64,000 nt of DNA from Leifsonia xyli (GTDB taxonomy: Bacteria > Actinomycetota > Actinomycetes > Actinomycetales > Microbacteriaceae), in NCBI GenBank assembly GCA_003243275.1, contig QFQR01000003.1:62001-126000 (forward strand). Reading direction: 5' to 3'. Positions within the stretch are counted from its first letter, which is position 1; each line of letters begins with the position of its first letter. The notes below the pieces were generated by a model. That model was not told where the DNA came from, made no database searches, and saw nothing but the letters and a program-made list of their open reading frames with translations. Made by a program: the position numbers and the translations under genes. Below, piece by piece: positions 13,167 through 19,779 of this stretch.

Positions 13167-13181
13167 TACCCTGGAGGGGTA
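13167..13181 (+). promoter_or_regulatory. CsoR-box-like palindrome overlapping a -10 element
   Basis: TACCC-TGGAG-GGGTA is a perfect five-base inverted repeat with a five-base spacer. CsoR-family copper repressors bind G/C tracts flanked by TA in this arrangement. TACCCT (13167-13172) could also serve as a -10 box, which would let the repressor block initiation. It lies 23 bases before the GTG of the Met-rich DUF6153 gene. No csoR gene is in the window. Confidence 0.45.
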
Positions 13182-13203
13182 GTGCGGAAGGAGGTGGCCG
13201 GTC

Positions 13204-13677
13204 GTGGGTTTCGGAGCGCGTGAGCGCGACGCCGCGTTCTTCGGACGCGTGCTGCTCCTGGCCGCCCTCGCCGTCGGCGTCATCGTGGGACTGCTCACGA
13301 TGCACCTGCCGCTCGCCTCCGACGGGCATCAGATGTCGGGCTCCTCGATGTCCGGGATGTCCGGCTCGGCGCTCGACACCTCGATGACGGCCGACATGGC
13401 CGACATGGCCGCGGCGGATGCCACCGCATCCACCGCCTTCGGTCCCGCGATGTCGTGCGCGCTCGGCTGCGCCAGCCCGGCTAGCGGCTCGGATGACATG
13501 ACGATGCTCATGATGGTCTGCGTCATCGCGCTCTTCGGCATCGCCCTCGCGCTCGCCGCGACCTCGGGGGGATGGCGGCTTCGGCTCGCCGACCTCATCG
13601 AGCGCGCGTCCGTCGCCCGCCGGGTGCCGCATCCGCGTCCCCCCTCTCTCCACGCCCTCTCGATCAGTCGCACGTGA
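13204..13677 (+). CDS. DUF6153-like Met/His-rich membrane protein
   Basis: 157 residues from GTG 13204, with an AAGGAGG Shine-Dalgarno at 13188-13194. One N-terminal membrane segment (FFGRVLLLAALAVGVIVGLL), an extracytoplasmic loop rich in methionine and histidine (GHQMSGSSMSGMSG, and MTADMADMAA) with a CALGC pair, then a second membrane segment (MLMMVCVIALFGIALALAA). Met/His/Cys clusters outside the membrane are typical copper ligands. It precedes a DUF305 lipoprotein and a multicopper oxidase. Role in copper binding is inferred from composition and context. Confidence 0.72.
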   Translation: MGFGARERDAAFFGRVLLLAALAVGVIVGLLTMHLPLASDGHQMSGSSMSGMSGSALDTSMTADMADMAAADATASTAFGPAMSCALGCASPASGSDDMTMLMMVCVIALFGIALALAATSGGWRLRLADLIERASVARRVPHPRPPSLHALSISRT

Positions 13678-13685
13678 GGCGGAGC

Positions 13686-13705
13686 CGTCTCGGCGCGCCG
13701 AGACG
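13686..13705. terminator. Perfect palindrome between DUF6153 and DUF305 genes
   Basis: CGTCTCGGC-GC-GCCGAGACG can fold to a nine-base-pair hairpin nine bases after the DUF6153 stop. There is no T-run, so it may be a processing or pausing hairpin rather than a full terminator. Confidence 0.4.
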
Positions 13706-13763
13706 ACACCGGCGCCTTCTGGCGCACCCCCTCACCAGAATCTGAACCGAAAGGACGCATCAC

Positions 13764-14378
13764 ATGCGTATCCGCACTCTCGCGCTGGCCTCCGGCGCGC
13801 TCGCCGCCGCCCTCGTCCTGGCCGGCTGCTCCTCGAACAACGACAACATGGATGGGATGGCCGGAATGGACCACGGAAGCATGGGCATGGGCTCGCCCTC
13901 GTCGAGCTCCGCCGACGCCAACGCCGCGGACTCGATGTTCGCGATGATGATGATCCCGCACCACCAGCAGGCGGTCGTGATGTCGGACATGATGCTCGCC
14001 AAGGACGGGCTCGACCCGCGCATCACCGAGCTCGCCCAGCAGATCAAGGACGCCCAGGGCCCCGAGATCGACAAGATGAAGAGCTGGCTCGACGGCTGGG
14101 GCACGCCCTACGACGAGAGCAGCGCCATGAGCATGGGCGACATGATGAGCGGCATGCTGAGCGATGACGACCTCTCCGCCCTCGACGCCGCGACCGGCAC
14201 CGATGCGTCGAAGCTGTTCCTCACCCAGATGATCGCGCACCACGAGGGCGCCCTCGAGATGGCGCAGTCGGAGGTCGACAACGGCCAGAACGCCGACGCC
14301 GTCGCCCTCGCGAAGGAGATCGTCACGGCGCAGACCGCTGAGATCGCGACCATGAAGGAGCTCCTCGCGTCGCTCTGA
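13764..14378 (+). CDS. DUF305 domain lipoprotein, putative copper-handling
   Basis: 204 residues. Lipoprotein signal peptide with lipobox LVLAGC, then a Met/His-rich linker (MDGMAGMDHGSMGMGS). The DUF305 domain contains its two hallmark helices with paired histidines, MIPHHQQAVVMSDMML (about 74-89) and QMIAHHEGALEMAQSE (about 155-170). DUF305 proteins are ferritin-like helical extracytoplasmic proteins often found with multicopper oxidases. A GAAAGGA Shine-Dalgarno lies just upstream. Flanked by hairpins at 13686-13705 and 14396-14433. Confidence 0.88.
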   Translation: MRIRTLALASGALAAALVLAGCSSNNDNMDGMAGMDHGSMGMGSPSSSSADANAADSMFAMMMIPHHQQAVVMSDMMLAKDGLDPRITELAQQIKDAQGPEIDKMKSWLDGWGTPYDESSAMSMGDMMSGMLSDDDLSALDAATGTDASKLFLTQMIAHHEGALEMAQSEVDNGQNADAVALAKEIVTAQTAEIATMKELLASL

Positions 14379-14395
14379 CGCGAGGGCCAGGTCGA

Positions 14396-14433
14396 CCGAG
14401 GATGCCGCTCCCACCCGGGAGCGGTGTCCTCGG
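14396..14433 (+). terminator. Long hairpin between DUF305 and multicopper oxidase genes
   Basis: Arms 14396-14412 and 14417-14433 pair over 17 positions (two G-T wobbles) with an ACCC loop. No U-tract follows, so it fits a strong pause, partial terminator or mRNA-stabilising end for the DUF305 message. It also argues against the multicopper oxidase starting at 14402 or 14424, which lie inside the stem. Confidence 0.55.
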
Positions 14434-14462
14434 CGACCCCCGAGCAGCTACAGACAATCGAG

Positions 14463-15995
14463 ATGACCATGTCGAATCAGCTCCCCATCCGTCCCACCAC
14501 CGCGGGCTCGTTCAGCCGTCGCGGCTTCCTCGGCCTCGGCGTCGGCACGATCGCCGCCGTCACCCTCGCGGCCTGCGCGCCGCCCCAGGCTGACTGGATC
14601 CCCTCCAACGGCTCGGCGGTGAAACGCGTCGAGAAGGCCCGTGGCGGCACCGGCCGCGTCACCCCCGTCTCGCTCGTGGCCGCCCCGATGGCCCTCGACC
14701 TCGCCGGAAAGATCGCCCAGACCGTCGGCTACGGCCAGGTGCCGGCACCCGTCATCCGGCTCGGTGCCGGCGACACGCTGCGCGCCACCCTCCAGAACCG
14801 GCTCGACACCGACACGACCGTGCACTGGCACGGCATCGCCATGCGCAACGACATGGATGGCGTGCCGCACGTCACCCAGGATCCGATCGCCGCCGGCTCC
14901 GACTTCGTGTACGACTTCGTCGTGCCCGACCCCGGAACGTACTGGTTCCATCCGCACGTCGGCGCCCAACTCGATCGCGGTCTCTACGGCGCACTCATCG
15001 TCGACGACCCGAACGAGCCGCTCGCCTACGACGACGAGTGGGTGATCGTGCTCGACGACTGGCTCGACGGCGTGACCGCGACCCCCGACCAGGTGCTCGA
15101 AGACCTGAAGGCGGGCATGGACGGGATGGAGGGCATGGAGGGCATGTTCATGCGCATGGGCAACATGCTCATGGGCACCGACTCCGAACTGCTCGGCGGC
15201 GACTCAGGTGACGTCTACTACCCGCACTACCTCATCAACGGCAAGCCGGTGGCCGACCCCGCGAGCTTCACGGGCACGCCAGGCAGCCGCATCCGCCTGC
15301 GGGTGATCAACGTCGGAGGCGACACCGCCTTCCAGTTCGCACTCGGCGGCCACACGATGACGGTCACGCACACCGACGGCTTCCCCGTCGAGCAGCGCGA
15401 GGTCGACAGCGTGCTGCTCGGGATGGGGGAGCGCTACGACCTGCTCGTCACCCTCGGTGACGGCGTGTTCCCGCTCGTGGCGGAGGCCGTCGGCAAGCGC
15501 GAGCGTGCCTTCGCGGTCGTGCGCACCGGCTCGGGCGAGACGCCCTCGCCGAAGGTGGAGCTTGCGGAGCTCGCGAGCAACCGGGTCGCGACGGCCGGCG
15601 TGCTCGCGGCGAGCAGCGAGGTGCTGCTGCCGAAGCGGGCGGTGGATCGTGAGCTCACCATCCGGCTCACCGGCGGAATGGCGAAGTACGACTGGGGCAT
15701 CAACGACAAGCGCTTCGACATGAGCGACCCGCTGCGCGACGCCTTCGCGGTGAGCGAGGGTGAGCGGGTGCGGGTGAAGTTCGTCAACGAGACCGAGATG
15801 TGGCATCCGTTCCACCTGCACGGGCACACCTACCAGCACACGGGCGGGGGACCGCGCAAGGACACCTCGATCGTGCTGCCGAAGGAGACCGTGACGGTGG
15901 AGTTCGACGCCGACAACCCGGGCAGGTGGATGGCGCACTGCCACAACATCTACCACGGCGAGGCGGGCATGATGTCGGTTCTCGCGTACCGCTGA
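14463..15995 (+). CDS. Tat-exported multicopper oxidase (copper oxidase type)
   Basis: About 510 residues from ATG 14463 (ATG 14469 also possible). A twin-arginine signal SRRGFLGLGVGTIAAVTLAAC is followed by a Cys that could be lipidated. All four copper-ligand motifs are visible: HWHGIAMRNDMDGVPH, GTYWFHPHVGAQLDRGLYG, HPFHLHGHTYQ and HCHNIYHGEAGMM, giving type 1 and trinuclear type 2/3 sites. A Met-rich insert (MDGMEGMEGMFMRMGNM) resembles the methionine loops of CueO-like cuprous oxidases. Predicted role: oxidising Cu(I) outside the membrane, in concert with the DUF305 and DUF6153 proteins just upstream. Confidence 0.92.
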   Translation: MTMSNQLPIRPTTAGSFSRRGFLGLGVGTIAAVTLAACAPPQADWIPSNGSAVKRVEKARGGTGRVTPVSLVAAPMALDLAGKIAQTVGYGQVPAPVIRLGAGDTLRATLQNRLDTDTTVHWHGIAMRNDMDGVPHVTQDPIAAGSDFVYDFVVPDPGTYWFHPHVGAQLDRGLYGALIVDDPNEPLAYDDEWVIVLDDWLDGVTATPDQVLEDLKAGMDGMEGMEGMFMRMGNMLMGTDSELLGGDSGDVYYPHYLINGKPVADPASFTGTPGSRIRLRVINVGGDTAFQFALGGHTMTVTHTDGFPVEQREVDSVLLGMGERYDLLVTLGDGVFPLVAEAVGKRERAFAVVRTGSGETPSPKVELAELASNRVATAGVLAASSEVLLPKRAVDRELTIRLTGGMAKYDWGINDKRFDMSDPLRDAFAVSEGERVRVKFVNETEMWHPFHLHGHTYQHTGGGPRKDTSIVLPKETVTVEFDADNPGRWMAHCHNIYHGEAGMMSVLAYR

Positions 15996-16136
15996 CGTCG
16001 CCGAGTCGAATCAGAACGCGCCTGCCGAGACGAGATCTCCCGCCACGGGATTCCTCCCGCACGAGTCACGGATGTCGGTGGTGGGTGGTTGACTGAAGAA
16101 AGTCGCGCGACACGCCGAGACACAACATCTAGGGGA

Positions 16137-16166
16137 ATGACATCCGTGAAATTCCCGTTATATAGT
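16137..16166 (+). promoter_or_regulatory. Sigma-A-like promoter of the 26-codon gene
   Basis: ATGACA (16137-16142) and TATAGT (16161-16166) are separated by 18 bases, one of the best -35/-10 pairs in this G+C-rich window. The surrounding 16080-16220 is noticeably richer in A+T than its neighbours. Confidence 0.6.
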
Positions 16167-16200
16167 GGTGACTCACCAGGGCGAAAACCCTGAACCACCA
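16166..16200 (+). promoter_or_regulatory. Structured 5' leader of the 26-codon gene
   Basis: Two nested stems can form: TGGTG (16166-16170) with CACCA (16196-16200), and CAGGG (16177-16181) with CCCTG (16188-16192) around a CGAAAA loop. It lies between the promoter and the Shine-Dalgarno at 16213-16220. Confidence 0.4.
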
Positions 16201-16224
16201 GTTGAGACTTTTGAGGAGGTTGCC

Positions 16225-16305
16225 ATGAACGACGTCGACACCGTCGGTGGCTACGCAGTTCCGGTCGACCCCATGGACGACCTCTACTGCGAGTCCTGCC
16301 AGTAA
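16225..16305 (+). CDS. 26-residue Cys-ended small protein/peptide, unknown function
   Basis: ATG 16225 to TAA 16305 encodes a peptide beginning MNDVDTVGGYAVPVDP and ending MDDLYCESCQ. The Shine-Dalgarno GAGGAGGT (16213-16220) is near-perfect, a good promoter lies upstream and a clear terminator lies 26 bases downstream, so this is a stand-alone expressed unit. No signal peptide or membrane segment. The acidic body and C-terminal C-x-x-C suggest a metal- or thiol-binding peptide or a precursor of a modified peptide. No modification enzyme is recognisable nearby. It follows the multicopper oxidase by 229 bases. I do not recognise the family. Confidence 0.6.
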   Translation: MNDVDTVGGYAVPVDPMDDLYCESCQ

Positions 16306-16331
16306 GGCAGACACCCACCACCAGACCCCCT

Positions 16332-16366
16332 GGAACCCCGGCCGGCCCCCACACCGCCGGGGTTCC
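16332..16366 (+). terminator. Intrinsic terminator of the 26-codon gene
   Basis: GGAACCCCGGC (16332-16342) and GCCGGGGTTCC (16356-16366) form a perfect 11-base-pair stem, followed by TCCCTTTCT. The rest of 16306-16444 holds a copy of the GGTCGAGGAGCGCC repeat and no other gene. Confidence 0.8.
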
Positions 16367-16382
16367 TCCCTTTCTGCCACCA

Positions 16383-16426
16383 GGTGGTCGAGGAGCGCCC
16401 GCGCAGCGGACGCGTCTCGAGACCCC
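16383..16426. repeat. Dispersed palindromic repeat, GGTCGAGGAGCGCC family
   Basis: Copy with the cores GGTGGTCGAGGAGCGCCCGC and GCGGACGCGTCTCGAGAC. The arms are imperfect inverted repeats. Close copies are at 45001-45050 and 45346-45395, with a diverged one at 32006-32045. Confidence 0.7.
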
Positions 16427-16444
16427 CGCCGCTAGGCTCGACGG

Positions 16445-16891
16445 GTGAGCGTCAACCCCGAACTTCAGGGGCGCAGCTACCCTCCGACCGAGCCCTACCT
16501 CGTGGGGCGCGAGAAGGTGCGTGAGTTCGCCCGGGCCGTCTTCGCGACCAGCCCTCTCCACCACGACCCCGCATCCGCGCGCGCCGCGGGCTATGCGGAT
16601 GTCGTGGCACCCCCGACCTTCGCGGTCGTCGTGCAGGAGCAGGCCCTCGCGCAACTGCTCGCCGACCCCGAGGCGGCGATCGACTTCAGCCGCGTCGTGC
16701 ACGGCGACCAGCGCTTCAGCTTCACCCGTGCGATCGTGGCGGGCGACGAGCTCACCGCGACCCTCACGGTGACGAGCGTCAAGAGCCTCGGGGGGCACTC
16801 GATGGTGACCGCCGACGCGCTCGTCGCCGACGCATCCGGCGCGCACGTCGTCACCGCCACCTCCACCCTCGTCGTGCGGGGTGACGAATGA
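16445..16891 (+). CDS. MaoC-like (hot-dog) dehydratase subunit, HadA/HadC type
   Basis: 148 residues from GTG 16445. N-terminal MaoC-type domain: GRSYPPTEPYLVGREKVREF, then HHDPASARAAGYADVVAPPTFA and VVHGDQRFSFTRAIVAGDEL, matching the non-catalytic partner of (R)-3-hydroxyacyl-ACP dehydratases. It overlaps the catalytic MaoC subunit by four bases (ATGA), as in mycobacterial hadAB. In mycobacteria this pair serves mycolate elongation and also sits upstream of secE-nusG. In a presumably mycolate-free microbacterium its substrate is unknown. Confidence 0.82.
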   Translation: MSVNPELQGRSYPPTEPYLVGREKVREFARAVFATSPLHHDPASARAAGYADVVAPPTFAVVVQEQALAQLLADPEAAIDFSRVVHGDQRFSFTRAIVAGDELTATLTVTSVKSLGGHSMVTADALVADASGAHVVTATSTLVVRGDE

Positions 16892-17310
16892 GCGCCCCCG
16901 CCCTCTCGTCGCTGACTGTCGGCGACGTCGTCGCGGAGGCCGAGTTCGCGCTCAGCCGCGACGCGCTCGTGCGCTACGCGGGCGCATCCGGTGACTTCAA
17001 CCCCATCCACTACCGCGACGACGTCGCCGCATCCGTGGGGCTTCCCGGGGTGCTCGCGCACGGCATGCTCACGATGGGTTTCGCCGTGCAGCCCGTCGTC
17101 GACTGGCTGGGAGATGCCGGCCGGGTGCTCGACTACCAGGTGCGCTTCACGCGACCGGTCGTCGTCGACCCGGCGGACGGTGCCGCGGTGACGGTGCTCG
17201 CGAAGGTCGGCCGCCTCGACGCGGATGCCGCGCGCATCGACCTCACCGTCACCTTCGGCGGCGAGACGGTGCTCAGCAAGGCCCAGGTGCTCGTGCGCCT
17301 CGAGGGCTGA
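16888..17310 (+). CDS. MaoC-family hydratase/dehydratase, HadB-like catalytic subunit
   Basis: 140 residues. Hydratase 2 motif DFNPIHYRDDVAASVGLPG then AHGML (about residues 35-60), with the catalytic aspartate and histidine in place. Expected to add or remove water at the 2,3-position of an acyl thioester together with the overlapping upstream subunit. Only four bases separate its stop from the murB GTG. Confidence 0.85.
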   Translation: MSAPALSSLTVGDVVAEAEFALSRDALVRYAGASGDFNPIHYRDDVAASVGLPGVLAHGMLTMGFAVQPVVDWLGDAGRVLDYQVRFTRPVVVDPADGAAVTVLAKVGRLDADAARIDLTVTFGGETVLSKAQVLVRLEG

Positions 17311-17314
17311 TCCG

Positions 17315-18409
17315 GTGTCCGAGACGCGGCTCGCCGAGCTGACGACCCTGCGGGTCGGCGGACCGGCTGCCGCTCTCGTGACGCCCGCCACCCGCGACGA
17401 GCTCGTGCAGACGGCGCTCGAGGTGTGGGGCACGGGCGACGACTGGCTGCTGCTCGGCGGCGGTTCCAACCTCGTGATCGCCGATGAGGGCGTCGACGGC
17501 ACCGTCATCCGGGTCTCGACGCGGGGCATCGACATCGCGCTCGACGCCGACGGGCGGCACGCGCGGGTGCGCGCCGCCGCGGGGGAGAGCTGGGATGCGC
17601 TCGTCGCCGCGACCGTGGAGGCGGGGCTCGCCGGCATCGAGGCGCTCAGCGGCATCCCGGGTACGGTGGGCGCCGCTCCCGTGCAGAACATCGGCGCCTA
17701 CGGGCAGGAGCTCGGCGAGCGTCTCGTCGGCATCGACTTCCTCGACTACCTGACGGGTGAGGTGGTGCGGCTCGACGCGCGCGAGCTCGGGCTCGGCTAC
17801 CGCACGAGCGCCCTCAAGCGCGGGCACGCCGGCGTCGTGCTCGCCGTGGAGCTCGACCTCGACGCGGGCGGATGGTCGGGGCCGGTCGCCTACGCACAGC
17901 TCGCCTCCGCGCTCGGCGTGGAGCTCGGCGAGCGGGTGCCGCTCGCCGACGCGCGCCGGGCGGTGCTCGCGCTGCGGGCCTCCAAGGGGATGGTGCTGGA
18001 TGCCGCCGACCCCGACTCGGTGAGCGCCGGCTCGTTCTTCACCAACCCGATCGTCTCCGAGTCGTTCGCGCGCGGTCTGCCCGCCGAGGCCCCGCGCTGG
18101 CCGGTGGCACCGGAGGAGGCGGATCGCGTGCTCGCGCCGGGGGCCGCGGTGCCGGCTCTCGCATCCGGACCCTACGAGGTGAAGCTCTCGGCGGCCTGGC
18201 TCATCGAGCGCGCGGGCATCTCGCGCGGCTTCGCACTGCCGGGCTCGCGCGCGGCGATCTCGTCGAAGCACACGCTCGCGATCGTGAACCGCGGGGGCGC
18301 CACGGCATCCGAGATCGTGCAACTCGCCGGCTTCGTGCAGACCCGCGTGCTCGCCGAGTTCGGCGTGCGCCTGCACCCCGAGCCCGTCTTCGTCGGCATC
18401 CCCCTCTAG
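17315..18409 (+). CDS. murB: UDP-N-acetylmuramate dehydrogenase (MurB)
   Basis: 364 residues from GTG 17315, placed directly after the MaoC gene. FAD-binding motifs LRVGGPAAALV and LLGGGSNLVIADEG, the IPGTVGAAPVQNIGAYGQE loop, catalytic-serine motif SAGSFFTNP and the C-terminal AAWLIERAG and SKHTLAIVNRGGATA signatures are all present. It reduces UDP-GlcNAc enolpyruvate to UDP-MurNAc in peptidoglycan synthesis in the cytoplasm. Earlier in-frame starts inside the upstream gene are rejected. Confidence 0.96.
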   Translation: MSETRLAELTTLRVGGPAAALVTPATRDELVQTALEVWGTGDDWLLLGGGSNLVIADEGVDGTVIRVSTRGIDIALDADGRHARVRAAAGESWDALVAATVEAGLAGIEALSGIPGTVGAAPVQNIGAYGQELGERLVGIDFLDYLTGEVVRLDARELGLGYRTSALKRGHAGVVLAVELDLDAGGWSGPVAYAQLASALGVELGERVPLADARRAVLALRASKGMVLDAADPDSVSAGSFFTNPIVSESFARGLPAEAPRWPVAPEEADRVLAPGAAVPALASGPYEVKLSAAWLIERAGISRGFALPGSRAAISSKHTLAIVNRGGATASEIVQLAGFVQTRVLAEFGVRLHPEPVFVGIPL

Positions 18410-18481
18410 GCGCGGCCCCCGCGCCCGCTCCTGCTCCTGCCCCCGCCCGCACGCTCCGCCCCGCTCCGCGACATCCGCCCG

Positions 18482-18570
18482 TGTCGAAAATGCAGGAGTT
18501 TCTCGGACGGTTTGTTGCAGCAGCAGGCACAGCGCGGGCAGAGGCAGCGAGATCTCCTGCATTTTCGACA
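18482..18570. repeat. Long-spaced perfect inverted repeat between murB and ribokinase
   Basis: TGTCGAAAATGCAGGAG (18482-18498) is exactly inverted at 18554-18570 with 55 bases between. The arms are rich in A+T compared with the surroundings. The rest of 18410-18651 holds no gene. Confidence 0.75.
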
Positions 18571-18651
18571 GGGAGGCGAGCGCGAGAGAGGGGCGGGATG
18601 CGGATGCCGGCCGCGGCGAGCGGGGCTGCGGCGGCTCGCTAGGGTCGAACC

Positions 18652-19539
18652 ATGGCAGACATCGTGGTCCTCGGCAGCGCCAACATGGATCTGGTGGTGC
18701 GGCAGCCGCGGCTGCCGGAGCCGGGAGAGACCATGTTCGGCTCCTCCTTCACAACGGTGCCGGGTGGCAAGGGACTCAACCAGGCGATCGCGGCCGCCCG
18801 CGTCGGCGGCGACGTCGCCTTCCTCGGCGCGGTCGGCGGCGACGCCTTCGGGCGGGAGCTGCGCGAGGCGCTCGCGTCGGCCGGCGTCGACACGGATGCC
18901 GTGGCGCTCGTCGAGCGCCCCACCGGCACCGCGCACATCTCCGTGCTCGACGGGGGCGAGAACGCGATCGTCGTGGTGCCCGACGCCAACGGCGTGGAGC
19001 TGCCGCTCGACGAGACGCAGCGCGCCGCCATCCGCTCGGCCCGCTACCTCGTGGTGCAGTTCGAGCGTCCGCTGCCGCTGGTCGCCGAGGCGGTCGCCTA
19101 TGCGCGCTCCGTCGGGGTGACCACCGTCGTCACGCCCGCCCCCGCATTGCCGCTGCCCGAGGGGTTCCTCGAGGGCGTCGACGTGCTCGTGCCGAACGCG
19201 GGTGAGGCGCGTGAGCTCGCCGGCATCGACGACGAGACGGATGCCGCGCTCGCCCTCTCTCGCCGCGCCGGCACCGTCGTCATGACGCGCGGCTCTCGCG
19301 GCGCGCTCGTCGCGCGCGGTGGCGAGGTGGTCGCCGAGGTGCCGGTGCATCCGGTGACCCCCGTCGACACCACCGGCGCGGGTGACACCTTCACCGGCGT
19401 GCTGGTCGCACGCCTCGCGGCGGGTGACCCGGAGCCTGCCGCCCTGCGCGCAGCATCCGTCGCCGCCGCCCTCGCCACGACGCGCCCCGGCGCATCCCCC
19501 TCGATGCCCGCCTGGGCCGAGGTGCAGGCGCTGCTCTGA
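18652..19539 (+). CDS. rbsK: Ribokinase (PfkB family)
   Basis: 295 residues. PfkB signatures: N-terminal GSANMDLVVRQPRLPEPGET, the GGKGLNQAIAAARVGG substrate loop (about 38-53), and DTTGAGDTFTGVL with catalytic Asp about 245. It phosphorylates D-ribose at O5 for entry into the pentose phosphate pathway. No ribose transporter or regulator adjoins it, so another sugar or nucleoside-derived substrate is possible. Confidence 0.9.
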   Translation: MADIVVLGSANMDLVVRQPRLPEPGETMFGSSFTTVPGGKGLNQAIAAARVGGDVAFLGAVGGDAFGRELREALASAGVDTDAVALVERPTGTAHISVLDGGENAIVVVPDANGVELPLDETQRAAIRSARYLVVQFERPLPLVAEAVAYARSVGVTTVVTPAPALPLPEGFLEGVDVLVPNAGEARELAGIDDETDAALALSRRAGTVVMTRGSRGALVARGGEVVAEVPVHPVTPVDTTGAGDTFTGVLVARLAAGDPEPAALRAASVAAALATTRPGASPSMPAWAEVQALL

Positions 19540-19563
19540 GCCTGCACCCCTGAGCCCCACCCC

Positions 19564-19705
19564 TGAGGCGTCACTTTGTGTCGCCTCAGGGCGTCGTCGC
19601 GCGACACAAAGTGACGCCTCACAACGGGCCGCGACTCGACCGGCAGATGAGGCGTCAGTTTGAGTCGGACGCGAGGGGGCTGGGGCGACACAAAGTGACG
19701 CCTCA
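19564..19705. repeat. Two tandem inverted repeats sharing the TGAGGCGTCACTTTG arm
   Basis: The first hairpin has perfect 21-base arms (19564-19584 and 19601-19621) and a 16-base loop. The second unit has a diverged left arm (19648-19668, three mismatches) and a right arm (19685-19705) identical to that of the first. It lies between the convergent ribokinase and response regulator genes, so it may terminate both. Confidence 0.8.
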
Positions 19706-19779
19706 GGGGTGGGGGGAGAGGGGAGAGAGTGGGGAGAGGGGGGAGAGAGGAGAGAGGAGGAGGGGGGAGAGGGGCGAGG
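19706..19779. repeat. Polypurine G/A tract
   Basis: About 75 bases on the + strand are almost only G and A, built from GGGGAGAG-like units. It directly abuts the 3' end of the reverse-strand response regulator gene. It could adopt triplex or G-quadruplex structure. Confidence 0.7.

Noticed and set aside
16247..16435. + strand ORF of 62 codons overlapping the tiny gene
   Set aside because: It reads through the terminator and the dispersed repeat and has no ribosome-binding site.
19564..19705. Possible short CRISPR array
   Set aside because: Only two units, in inverted rather than direct arrangement, with unequal spacers and no cas genes.
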